Assembly (NCBI GenBank): GCA_023249835.1
Contig: JAHFBY010000020.1
Span: forward strand, 1-10,993
Length of the DNA: 10,993 nt
Direction of reading: 5' to 3'
Source: Elusimicrobiota bacterium
GTDB taxonomy: Bacteria; Elusimicrobiota; Elusimicrobia; 2-02-FULL-39-32
Shown piece after piece: positions 1-7,064 of the stretch. The notes below the pieces were generated by a model. It was not told the origin of the DNA. It made no database searches and saw nothing but the letters and a program-made list of their open reading frames with translations. A program made the position numbers and the translations under genes. The first letter of the stretch is position 1. Every line of letters begins with the position of its first letter.

Positions 1-3000
1 GAAAAGAGCGGTAAAACTGCGTTGCTCCACAACGCGCTCTCTTTTGAGCGCAAAGCGCGGATATAAATTAAAAATTGCTGCGCTTGGGCGCTAAAGAGTT
101 CCCAGCTTTGCGCGCCAGGCATTTCCAATCGCAACAGCTCCTGAACGCTTAAGGCGAAACGCTCTAAAAACGTTTTTAAGTTTACCGCTAAATCGTCTGT
201 AAATCCTTCTGGATGACCATTGACCTTAATAACCATTGCTAGCGGGTCCGGCGCTAAGCGAAGAAGCTGTAATTCCCATAGCCGGGCACATCTAAAGAGC
301 TGTAGAAGCGCCCTAACCCTTTCAACATTGTGATCATAAGCAGCTGAACCATATTCCGGCGTTTCCCAATCAAAGGGTTCAAAGGTTAACTGCGCTTCCC
401 GCTTGTAGGTCCTATATTCACGCTTTATCTCCTCATCCTCAATAAACTGAATTATGGCGTTATCGAGAATTATGCCGACTGATCGGACAATATGTTCAGA
501 AAGGTCCACGAGCGCGTTAAAAAGATAAACGTTACGGTCTATTGGCTTAAATTCCAAAACACCCGCCGCCAAACATTTGGCAAAGCGCTCTTCTGTAACC
601 AGCGCTAATTCTCCGGCAGCGAGTATCTGGGGCGGCGTTTCCTGTAACCGCAATTGCTCCCAATGTGATTTTAGTCTTGCGCCAAAAGTGGAGTCCCAAT
701 CAACCAATGAAAGCTCATAACCGTAAGCCAGCCTTAAAACAGCGTGAGCCAGGTTTAAGTGCATATAGTAAGGAATAAAATGCCAAGAATGTTCAGGCGA
801 GTTAGAACGCAAGGGTTCATAATTAATTTCTTCAAATAATTTATGGGTTGTGCTCGGAAGCTCGTTTTTTTGCCGACGACTGTGATATCCTATAAGCTGG
901 ACCATAGGTCTGACCTCATCCATTAAACCCGTATAGATATCATCAAACGAAAGGTTAGACTCTAAACCTTGCAGCTTCCGCGCAAACTTTACAAGATTAG
1001 TTCCGCAACGCACTAAGCTGGTTAGAATAGGAGCAACGTCTTGATAAATCGACATGTTGGGTATCCGCATTAAATAAGGATGCAACGCCTTTGGATCAAT
1101 ATGGGCGTTGATCGTGGATAAGCCAATTTTTGTCACATAAATGAGCGAAAAGAAACGAAAGTACTGGGTTAGGCGCATCAATAATGCCTCATCCAAAAGT
1201 TCGAGGACGCTCACTTCTGCCAAGAAATTGTTAACCATATCATTGATATTTAAAGCGCAGCTATAAACAACTTGTCTGGAACTGTAGTGGAGGAAAAATT
1301 GGCGATGCAGTTTAAGGATTTGGGGGTTTTCCTTAAACAGCGGCCATTCCTCTAGGAGCTTCAGCATGCGCACCATTTTTCTGTGCAGATCGTACCATTG
1401 TCTTATAAGCATGGAGCTTTGAGTAAACTTGTATGCGAGCGATGAAGAATTTCTATCATAAAACTCAGTCCGGGTTCTTTCCAGCAACTTATTATCTTGA
1501 ACTATCTGTTCGGTTAAAGCGGGTCCTTTTTCAAAGCCTTCTGGGTTTTCGCTCATAACTTCTTTTAAAAACGTTTCATGGAGGAGGAGAAAACGCGCCA
1601 TAACTTCCAGGTTATTGCACATCCAAGCCATTTGAGGGTCACGAAAAGATCCAAAATTTATAAATCCTTTACCGATTTTAATAATTTTAGAGGTTCCTTC
1701 TAAGATCATCTTTCTCAACCCAGCGCTCTGATCAAGGCTAAACTGCGGATACCCCTCACCCCACGGATCATCGCTGCTTTTTCCGAGCAGTTCATAAAAC
1801 AAGAGCGACTGGATATGCGTCTGCTTGAGCATATCAATCAAGAGTTTAAGAAGCTTTTTCTTAGCCTTATCCTTGATATTAAATCCAAAATCCATTTGAT
1901 CAACTTCCAATTGAGTCATTAAAGTTTCCAAAACATCCAGTTTATATTTTAAATTGTTTTCTTCCTCTTCATTTTCAAGATCGTTCTCTTCCCCTAAATA
2001 TCCAATCAAAAGCACGGCGTATTTTTTTAGCGACGCAAAGGTCGTGCTCCAACTATTTAATACGTGAAAGGCCAATAAGTTATCTATGGAGAGATCATGT
2101 GGAACCCGCGGTGCAGCGCCCGCATTTAATTCTAACTTGTGCTGGGCTTCCATTAAAATGGACCGATTTCTATATAGGGTGTTCAAGAGCGTTTTGAACG
2201 CCTCCAACTCTTCTTTCTCTTTTCTTTCGCTCATCTTTTCGGCTGTCTCCGCCATAGCGCTCAAGACTTTAATTAATTTATCCAAGGACAGAAGATTTAA
2301 GCCCTTGGCAAAACTCATCTGCGCGGCCTCTAAGGTGAGCAAAGAGACGATATAGATGTTTACATATTCCCCGTTCAGGCCCAAACCCAGAGCATCAAAT
2401 TCCTGCCTGTTGTAATTCGGCAAATAATCTAATATCCCTATCTGCTCATCCTCAAGGAAAGGAGCCTGGGATAATTCAGCCAACAATTTTTCTAAAATAT
2501 TTATGGAGCGGAAAGCGAGTTGGCGGAATGAATCCATTAACGCTTCGCGGATCGCTCCGGCCGCTAACTCCAAGCCCGAAGGAGCAAAGGTTAAAGTGTC
2601 ATTGACGCAATAAAATATCGTAACTAATTCTCTAACCCCATAGTTTCCAAGGCCGGACGCATTTGGCGAACGCTTATTTCGCAAGAGCCGATCAGCGAAT
2701 CCGGCATAAAACAAAATAATCATTACAGGGCCCACAATTAATTTGATCGGCTGTTGCGATATCTTTTCAGTATCGCTATCCTGATCTTCATAAAAAATAT
2801 TCAAAGGGTTCTGAATTTCAACCCCTGCGCCGTTCACGTTAAAAGTGCATAGGTCGTCATAAAAAGAGTACTTCAGGGTGGTGAATATAAGATCCCGAAA
2901 TTCTCTCTTAAACTTCTCTGGGATCAGGTTAAAACACGTGGATTGTAGACCCAAGAGAACCGCGCTAAAGAGCGGTCGAACTGGGTCTGGCGTGATCAAG

Positions 3001-5207
3001 ACCACCTTCTCCTCTTGGCCCTCTACCTCATTAAGTATTTTCTCCGACTGTTGTAATAGGCTATAAACATTTCCATAACTCAACCCTTCCACCAAAGAGA
3101 CTGATAATAATATATGAAAAAACTCGGCCTGCGCAAAAATGTTTTGCATTATGGAAAAAAATGAGGGAAAACGCAGACTCAATTCATCAGCCATGGAGTC
3201 TCTCAAAACGACCAGGCTCTGGAGGCGCGAAGAAAATCCCTTATAAATTAGCGGAGTGACGCCCGGAACAATGAGTTTCTTAATAACGCCGGCCTTATCC
3301 AAGGTAACGTCGAAGAGCCTAAAAGTGAGGTATGCCAAAAACTGCATATCCCCCTCTGCCTCAATATCTTTCAATTTTGATGGATCTTGATACAGCGTAT
3401 CCAGGAGCATTTTTTGTTGATTCTTTTCCATTCCTTCCGGATATAATTGAAAGAGCTCCAACCTGAAAATAAGGTTTAAGCTGCGCTTTAAACGACTAAA
3501 AAGTTCTGCGCTATTTTGATTCAGAAGTTCCGCGTTACTTTGGTTAGCAATTAAAGTTTCTGGAGTATGTGTCCGATCTACCTGGGGCAATGCCGCACTT
3601 GCCAATAGATCATCCAACTTTTTGGCCTCCGCATCTATTTGAGAGATCATCATCGGAGAAGTTAAGCCTTCAATTTTTTTAACCTCTGTTAACAAGTCCA
3701 GGGCATCCTTACGCAGCTTCTTCGAAATATAAACCAGCTCGTCTCGGGTAAAGGCGTGGTCATTTAAGCTTAAGCGTAACAGCAAATCCAAAGAGTCCAG
3801 AAATGCTAGAGAGGTTTGCAGCAAAATAAACTTATGGAGTTCGTCTATGGGCGGATGATCTTCCCGAAAGGAAACCTTCTCTAAGAGTTCGGTAAAATAA
3901 CCCCTTAACGCGATAATAGACCTGGCCATATTTTTAAACCAGTCTTTCTCGGACTCTGCCAGGCCGCTCTCGATCCAATGCGTATCCACGAATTCGCTCA
4001 CCTGGACATGAGGAGGAACAATTGGCCGAGACAAAGGAACCAATAGTTCTTCTAAAGCCGTATGATAGAGTTTGAGCTGTTGATTCAAGAACGCCAGGTT
4101 CTCTCCAACTCTGCCGAGGGCCGGGTTATTAAACCTTTGCAATGAACTTTGAATATCATCCGCTTTTTCAGAGATTCGGCTAATTTTTGAGAGCGCCTCC
4201 AGGATATCTCCTCGTTTGGATTCGCCGCCTGATCCTGCGCTATCAATGATAAAGAGCTTTGATATGGATTGCCGCAAGATCATAACCTCTTTACCCATGT
4301 CAGAGAACCCTTGGAGAAGATGCTTCGTACCTTGGGTTTTCTCTGCTGTGAATTTCCTAAGGCTCTCAACAGCTTCAAATAGGGAGCGCAAACTCTCAGA
4401 AAGGCTATAAACCAGATACTCTTCTTTTGACAGTTCATACGGCAACCGACTTTCCTCTACTCCATCGAGTTCAGCATAGCGTTTTCTATACGCTTCTAGG
4501 TTTATGAGAAAAATCCCTACATGCTCTAGAAATTTTTCTCCCTCCTCATTATCAACGTCCAAATTGCGCTTCACATCCAAATCTTCAAACCGTTTGTACA
4601 ACCCTTGAACCAGTTCTCCAAGGACGTCCGAGCTCCGGTTAAATGTCCGATTTAACTGCAGAGCGCTGCCGTTAAGGATAAAAGCGAGACTTATTACTGA
4701 TAACTCGATTTCAAAGTTTTGCAGAGCGCCTTGGGGTTTTCCAAAACTGACGAAGCGGGTGCGCTTTAAAAGTTCCGAAACCTCAGGCCAGAACGGCTCT
4801 TTTATTGTCTCTAAGACCAGTCGCAAATTGTCCCCTGCCAACAATAGGTAATATTGAAAAGATTGCTCTATTACTTTTGAAACTTCGGGTTTGGATACTA
4901 ACTGACGCCCCGCGGCCATTGCCTGGCTCAAATGATAAACCACAAGGTTAAACCCGTTAGCGACGACAATCGCAGTTTTTAAATCTTCAGGCGAAAGTTC
5001 ACCGCTATGACGACTAGGATAGCCAAAGATATGAACGGCATATTTTAGCGCAGCAGAAGTTAACCATAAAGATCCAAAAACTGTTTTTTTCAATATGGAG
5101 GCATCGCCGCGATAGTTTTTGCCTTTCAATTCACTTTCGAAATCCTGCAACGCCCTCCCTACCCTAAAGTAATTTGCGGAATAAGCGTATTGGATCACTT
5201 GATCCAT
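1..5207 (-). CDS. Giant helical protein of unknown function, at least 1735 aa (C-terminus beyond left edge)
   Basis: I followed this frame by eye from ATG at 5207-5205 to the left edge and saw no stop in 1735 codons. I checked the phase at about 3180, 2730, 2597, 1985, 1375 and 236, and it is the same throughout. The protein starts MDQVIQYAYSANYF and has no signal peptide. It is rich in Leu, Glu, Ser and Lys with few Cys, Trp and Pro, and reads as a long series of amphipathic helices. A hydrophobic stretch near residues 822-840 (around Pro827) could be a buried helix or one membrane segment. An acidic run lies near 1073-1085. I recognise no catalytic motif, nucleotide-binding loop, repeat unit or known domain, so I assign no function. 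No Shine-Dalgarno precedes the ATG; the next in-frame upstream stop is TGA at 5226-5228, the stop of the AbiEii fragment. A scaffold or helical-repeat role is only a guess. Coding confidence is high; function unknown. Confidence 0.93.
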   Translation of the reverse strand, partial: MDQVIQYAYSANYFRVGRALQDFESELKGKNYRGDASILKKTVFGSLWLTSAALKYAVHIFGYPSRHSGELSPEDLKTAIVVANGFNLVVYHLSQAMAAGRQLVSKPEVSKVIEQSFQYYLLLAGDNLRLVLETIKEPFWPEVSELLKRTRFVSFGKPQGALQNFEIELSVISLAFILNGSALQLNRTFNRSSDVLGELVQGLYKRFEDLDVKRNLDVDNEEGEKFLEHVGIFLINLEAYRKRYAELDGVEESRLPYELSKEEYLVYSLSESLRSLFEAVESLRKFTAEKTQGTKHLLQGFSDMGKEVMILRQSISKLFIIDSAGSGGESKRGDILEALSKISRISEKADDIQSSLQRFNNPALGRVGENLAFLNQQLKLYHTALEELLVPLSRPIVPPHVQVSEFVDTHWIESGLAESEKDWFKNMARSIIALRGYFTELLEKVSFREDHPPIDELHKFILLQTSLAFLDSLDLLLRLSLNDHAFTRDELVYISKKLRKDALDLLTEVKKIEGLTSPMMISQIDAEAKKLDDLLASAALPQVDRTHTPETLIANQSNAELLNQNSAELFSRLKRSLNLIFRLELFQLYPEGMEKNQQKMLLDTLYQDPSKLKDIEAEGDMQFLAYLTFRLFDVTLDKAGVIKKLIVPGVTPLIYKGFSSRLQSLVVLRDSMADELSLRFPSFFSIMQNIFAQAEFFHILLSVSLVEGLSYGNVYSLLQQSEKILNEVEGQEEKVVLITPDPVRPLFSAVLLGLQSTCFNLIPEKFKREFRDLIFTTLKYSFYDDLCTFNVNGAGVEIQNPLNIFYEDQDSDTEKISQQPIKLIVGPVMIILFYAGFADRLLRNKRSPNASGLGNYGVRELVTIFYCVNDTLTFAPSGLELAAGAIREALMDSFRQLAFRSINILEKLLAELSQAPFLEDEQIGILDYLPNYNRQEFDALGLGLNGEYVNIYIVSLLTLEAAQMSFAKGLNLLSLDKLIKVLSAMAETAEKMSERKEKEELEAFKTLLNTLYRNRSILMEAQHKLELNAGAAPRVPHDLSIDNLLAFHVLNSWSTTFASLKKYAVLLIGYLGEENDLENEEEENNLKYKLDVLETLMTQLEVDQMDFGFNIKDKAKKKLLKLLIDMLKQTHIQSLLFYELLGKSSDDPWGEGYPQFSLDQSAGLRKMILEGTSKIIKIGKGFINFGSFRDPQMAWMCNNLEVMARFLLLHETFLKEVMSENPEGFEKGPALTEQIVQDNKLLERTRTEFYDRNSSSLAYKFTQSSMLIRQWYDLHRKMVRMLKLLEEWPLFKENPQILKLHRQFFLHYSSRQVVYSCALNINDMVNNFLAEVSVLELLDEALLMRLTQYFRFFSLIYVTKIGLSTINAHIDPKALHPYLMRIPNMSIYQDVAPILTSLVRCGTNLVKFARKLQGLESNLSFDDIYTGLMDEVRPMVQLIGYHSRRQKNELPSTTHKLFEEINYEPLRSNSPEHSWHFIPYYMHLNLAHAVLRLAYGYELSLVDWDSTFGARLKSHWEQLRLQETPPQILAAGELALVTEERFAKCLAAGVLEFKPIDRNVYLFNALVDLSEHIVRSVGIILDNAIIQFIEDEEIKREYRTYKREAQLTFEPFDWETPEYGSAAYDHNVERVRALLQLFRCARLWELQLLRLAPDPLAMVIKVNGHPEGFTDDLAVNLKTFLERFALSVQELLRLEMPGAQSWELFSAQAQQFLIYIRALRSKESALWSNAVLPLF

Positions 5208-5225
5208 AAGAAGTGAATGAGTTTT

Positions 5226-5579
5226 TCAAGTGATGCAGCGGGAAGATAATTGGTTGAAATTTAATGTAAACTTCCACCTTTGAGTGGTTTCAGTTTGTTT
5301 GGGTTTGCGGGTAGCTATATTTTTTATTCCCTTTGCCATGAGGGGGTTTAGGAAAGAGCGGTTTTTAATAATTGAATCCACCGCGTTTTCTAAAGTTTGT
5401 TGCCGTATATTTGAGGAAACGTCCAAGTCCATATCTTCTGATAAGCGCGGGGATCGGTGAAAGAAACGGAGGCAAACTCCCCCCTTTAAAGCGTAGGGCC
5501 TGCCCGCCAAGCGTGTGCTCAGGTGATATAAGAAATTTAAATGAAAATATTCGCGCAATTCAAAAGATAATATCGCCAT
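5226..5579 (-). pseudogene. Truncated AbiEii-type nucleotidyltransferase toxin (N-terminal fragment)
   Basis: The 117-residue reading frame carries the diagnostic N-terminal half of the AbiEii/DUF1814 nucleotidyltransferase family. ALKGGVCLRFF at residues 30-40 is the KGG-x-x-LR motif, and LSEDMDLD at 46-53 is the acidic metal/nucleotide site. TETTQRWKFTLNF, near residues 96-108, matches the conserved strand region that follows in longer members. Family members are usually around 220-300 residues, so the C-terminal half is missing; the frame ends after an unrelated-looking tail at TGA 5226-5228. Family knowledge: full-length AbiEii proteins are toxins that modify tRNA or other targets and are paired with an AbiEi antitoxin. 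No AbiEi gene is present. The start at 5579 matches the usual family N-terminus, but I see no Shine-Dalgarno. I read this as a remnant joined to the upstream side of the giant gene, probably inactive as a toxin, although the active-site residues survive. Confidence 0.86.
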
Positions 5580-5584
5580 TATTT

Positions 5585-5614
5585 AATATCATTATAAATT
5601 GCTATATATGTCAA
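5585..5614 (-). promoter_or_regulatory. Possible sigma-70 promoter before the AbiEii fragment
   Basis: On the minus strand TTGACA (5614-5609) is followed after 18 bases by GATATT (5590-5585). A TATAAT also occurs at 5596-5591, but only 12 bases from the TTGACA, which is too close to pair with it. A start site near 5578 would give an almost leaderless transcript for the AbiEii fragment, and could also feed the giant gene downstream. The -35 match is perfect and the -10 is weak, so this is tentative. Confidence 0.35.
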
Positions 5615-5622
5615 CTACTCGC

Positions 5623-5646
5623 ATTCCAGCGAAAGCGGGAATCCAG
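5623..5646. repeat. Palindromic dispersed-repeat copy (ATTCC...GGAAT type)
   Basis: ATTCCAGC (5623-5630) and GCGGGAAT (5635-5642) form an imperfect stem with one mismatch around a GAAA loop, followed by CCAG. It resembles the abundant palindromes of the form ATTCCCGCGAAAGCGGGAAT found dispersed in many proteobacterial and candidate-phylum genomes. It lies 11 bases upstream of the ATG of the GIY-YIG remnant. From memory, this class of repeat is often seen next to small GIY-YIG nuclease genes. A second, decayed copy in the same orientation is at 6881-6896. Confidence 0.7.
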
Positions 5647-5656
5647 CAATCAAATC

Positions 5657-5743
5657 ATGACTAAACAACCTCTTGCAAGTCAGCGAAATGGAACACTTTA
5701 TGTGGGAGCGGCCATGACAAGAATTTCAACTAAAAAAAATTGA
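5657..5743 (+). pseudogene. Decayed GIY-YIG nuclease remnant
   Basis: The frame from ATG 5657 to TGA 5743 encodes 28 residues beginning MTKQPLASQRNGTLYVGAAM. Small stand-alone GIY-YIG nucleases typically begin like M-x-KQP-x-VYILAS-x-RNGTLYVGVTSDL, so the match is clear at MTKQP, LASQRNGTLYVG and the following MTRIS...KKN. About four residues containing the first catalytic half (the VYIL or 'GIY' strand) are missing between P5 and L6. More residues are lost around TSDL and QH, and the frame stops long before the normal length of about 90-100 residues. The YVG half survives. It lies directly beside the palindrome at 5623-5646, the only plus-strand coding trace in the window, and converges on the toxin gene ending at 5770. 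The deletions make it non-functional. Confidence 0.72.
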
Positions 5744-5769
5744 CTCCTTGCGTTTGATGAGGCTAAAGA

Positions 5770-6159
5770 TTAGGGGCGTCTGAGTTTGGATAGTTTGATT
5801 TCTTTTATTTTAATGGTTAAAGAATTTATTATTTTGTCTTGATCGATTTTTGACAATGTGTCTATGCTGGGTATAAACCTGATAAGTTCATCCATGGTTT
5901 CAATCGTGAGGGCTCCCAAGCGGTGTATTAACGGAAGCTCTTCGGGCAGTTGTAGTAGGATTGAACAGCTAATGTAGCTGTCGCGCTTTAAGAACTTGTA
6001 ATGCTTTTTTAAAATGGGGTGGCTGAAAGGATAGTTGTTCTTTGAGTTGATCACAAAAAAATAACCCGCTAAAATAAAAATACAAAATTTTTCTTTAGAG
6101 GGATTGAACCAGGGAATATTAATTAACCAAATTTCCCCAACTTCAATGTTTGAATCCAC
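5770..6159 (-). CDS. Probable MazF/PemK-fold toxin partner of the Panacea antitoxin
   Basis: This 129-residue protein lies second in a two-gene operon, 7 bp after the antitoxin stop. It begins at GTG (6159); no better start is visible, since the next Met is far inside. It has the layout of a small SH3-like-barrel PemK/MazF relative: VGEIWLINIP at residues 7-16 (the G-D/E-I-hydrophobic first strand), a hydrophobic second strand ending FFVINSK at 34-40, and DSYISCS at 60-66. The Asp-Ser-Tyr-x-x-Cys-Ser segment is typical of distant PemK-like proteins I recall. The C-terminal part is helical, Lys/Ile-rich and ends in a basic KLSKLRRP tail. MazF/PemK toxins are mRNA endonucleases, and Panacea antitoxins are known to pair with many unrelated toxin folds. 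I infer a growth-inhibiting toxin here, most likely an RNase, but assign the fold with moderate confidence only. The gene is strikingly AT-rich, fitting acquisition. Confidence 0.68.
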   Translation of the reverse strand: MDSNIEVGEIWLINIPWFNPSKEKFCIFILAGYFFVINSKNNYPFSHPILKKHYKFLKRDSYISCSILLQLPEELPLIHRLGALTIETMDELIRFIPSIDTLSKIDQDKIINSLTIKIKEIKLSKLRRP

Positions 6160-6166
6160 CGGTTAA

Positions 6167-6742
6167 TTAGATCTTAATTAAATGGGAATATTGTGCCAAC
6201 TCCATTTTTTTACTTTTTTTCTCTAGGAAATCGGTAAAATCCATCGGCGCCGTGTTCAAGAGGCCTCTTCTTGCCCAAGCCTTTTTATATGCGGTATATT
6301 CATGCGTCTTGTTTTTTATTTGATTAAAATCAAAATCATATTTCTTCACCGTTTCCCAACCATGCTCAAGGGCCTCGATGTCACTTTTTGACAGCATGTC
6401 CAAATTTGGTTTTCTTAAAGCTTTGATATCTTTTTTATTTTCTTTACGGAAGGGTAGCGGAGAAGAATTTTCAGTTGCCATTTCAATCGCCAAGCTGTCC
6501 TCATTTAAAATATCATATGTTCCTGACGCTACCGGGCCATACGGCAGCGCTTTATAAGAGTCTCCGGAAATTGTTCTTCCGTATTTATTCAAGTGATAAT
6601 AGTCCGCAAAAAACAATGTTTTTAGAATGCAATACACATCAACGCACGTCTTCTTGCCGGCAATCCAGACAATAACTTCCAACGCTTTTTGAGCGTTGAA
6701 ATTAAATTTAATTGCTTTCAATTTTTTATTGTTACTTTTCAT
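6167..6742 (-). CDS. Panacea / SocA-type (DUF4065) antitoxin
   Basis: This 191-residue protein carries the Panacea (SocA-like, DUF4065) domain across roughly residues 15-85. It has a helical start with ALEVIVWIA (20-28), then LKTLFFADYYHLNKYG (40-55), TISGDSYKALPYGPV (57-71) and a helix leading to YDILN (76-80). The sequence K-x-L-F-F-A-D followed by G-x-x-Y-x-x-x-x-Y-G-P is the family hallmark. The C-terminal third has the usual HEYTAYKKAW stretch and a charged tail. Family knowledge: Panacea domains are versatile antitoxins that neutralise many toxin types (PanAT systems), and Caulobacter SocA is a proteolytic adaptor for SocB. The toxin-like gene starts 7 bp downstream, so the two form one operon, probably read from the promoter at 6875-6847. 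The start at 6742 gives the expected N-terminus, though the Shine-Dalgarno is weak. The base composition is AT-rich relative to the MATE and GT9 genes. Confidence 0.9.
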   Translation of the reverse strand: MKSNNKKLKAIKFNFNAQKALEVIVWIAGKKTCVDVYCILKTLFFADYYHLNKYGRTISGDSYKALPYGPVASGTYDILNEDSLAIEMATENSSPLPFRKENKKDIKALRKPNLDMLSKSDIEALEHGWETVKKYDFDFNQIKNKTHEYTAYKKAWARRGLLNTAPMDFTDFLEKKSKKMELAQYSHLIKI

Positions 6743-6846
6743 TTGTTTCAGCTTTTTGACATATAACTTGCTTTAGGAAAAAGGACGCAGCGATAGGATT
6801 AACACATCATTATTTAGATGAATAAACTATAATCTAACCTTCTTAT

Positions 6847-6875
6847 TATTTATCACTTATTTGATGATTTGTCAA
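6847..6875 (-). promoter_or_regulatory. Sigma-70-like promoter of the toxin-antitoxin operon
   Basis: On the minus strand TTGACA (6875-6870) is separated by exactly 17 bases from TAAATA (6852-6847), four matches out of six to TATAAT. It would start transcription near 6840 and leave about 100 bases of leader before the antitoxin ATG at 6742. The leader holds the inverted repeat at 6810-6826 (6-bp arms, 5-base spacer), a candidate site for autoregulation by the TA complex. The TTGACA is immediately next to the degenerate repeat at 6881-6896. Confidence 0.55.
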
Positions 6876-6880
6876 GTCTG

Positions 6881-6896
6881 GAAAGCGAGCATCCAG
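6881..6896. repeat. Degenerate copy of the palindromic repeat
   Basis: GAAAGCGAGCATCCAG here matches GAAAGCGGGAATCCAG at 5631-5646 at 14 of 16 positions, in the same orientation. The left arm of the palindrome has mostly been lost, although CTGGA (6878-6882) still pairs with TCCAG (6892-6896). Like the first copy it is preceded on the plus strand by TGTCAA, which is TTGACA on the minus strand. Confidence 0.5.
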
Positions 6897-6954
6897 TGAC
6901 TTTTTATAAGAAAATGCTGGATTTTGTTTGTGCGGAAAAACATGCAGAATTCAA

Positions 6955-7015
6955 TGAAACAACCCTTTTCATCCTTCTTAAAAATGTTTAAGCGGGCTGA
7001 ACAAGGGTTGTTTCA
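6955..7015. repeat. Perfect 13-bp inverted repeat with a nested hairpin
   Basis: TGAAACAACCCTT (6955-6967) is the exact reverse complement of AAGGGTTGTTTCA (7003-7015). The 35-base interior contains a second perfect stem, CTTAAA-AATG-TTTAAG, which extends through a small bulge to CC/GG. The whole can fold into a two-level hairpin of 61 bases on either strand. It follows the nine-codon minigene by 15 bases in the direction of minus-strand transcription. No T-run follows either arm closely, so it is not a standard intrinsic terminator. It may be a decaying transposon-type element, a structured RNA, or an inefficient transcription or mRNA-stability signal for the NmrA operon. Confidence 0.65.
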
Positions 7016-7030
7016 CTGGTCAATGGATGA

Positions 7031-7060
7031 TTAACATCCGCAAGGAGATTTCGGTCCCAT
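7031..7060 (-). CDS. Candidate nine-codon minigene, peptide MGPKSPCGC
   Basis: ATG at 7060-7058 opens a frame of nine codons ending in TAA (7033-7031), encoding MGPKSPCGC. The bases at 7076-7065 on the minus strand read AAAGGAGGTGAT, a 12-base complement to the canonical 16S rRNA 3' end, with eight bases between GGAGG and the ATG. This is much stronger than the ribosome-binding site of any other gene in the window. The frame lies 43 bp after the NmrA stop on the same strand and would be carried on that operon's mRNA unless it has its own promoter; I see none that is convincing. The peptide ends in Cys-Gly-Cys and is too short for homology. It could be a regulatory leader peptide, a peptide precursor in the way the seven-codon mccA gene is for microcin C, or chance. 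No modifying enzyme is adjacent. Translation is well supported; function is unknown. Confidence 0.45.
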   Translation of the reverse strand: MGPKSPCGC

Positions 7061-7064
7061 TTTA

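Noticed and set aside
2086..4410. Plus-strand frames of 60-90 codons opposite the giant gene
   Set aside because: They are short, overlap a continuous 1735-codon frame on the other strand, show no recognisable motifs and have no good ribosome-binding sites.
5226..5228. Selenocysteine or reassigned UGA joining AbiEii to the giant protein
   Set aside because: The residues after the TGA do not continue the AbiEii family, no selenocysteine-type hairpin is evident, and nothing else here suggests a non-standard code. The shared phase has a one-in-three chance of arising randomly.
5372..5743. A 123-residue plus-strand frame as an intact gene
   Set aside because: Its first two thirds run antisense to the AbiEii fragment and make no sense as protein. 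Only the last 28 codons, from ATG 5657, resemble a family (GIY-YIG), so I annotated that part as a remnant.
6955..7015. Intrinsic terminator, or integron attC site
   Set aside because: No T-run follows either arm, and the attC core GTTRRRY/RYYYAAC pairs with an integrase are not present, so neither label is supported.
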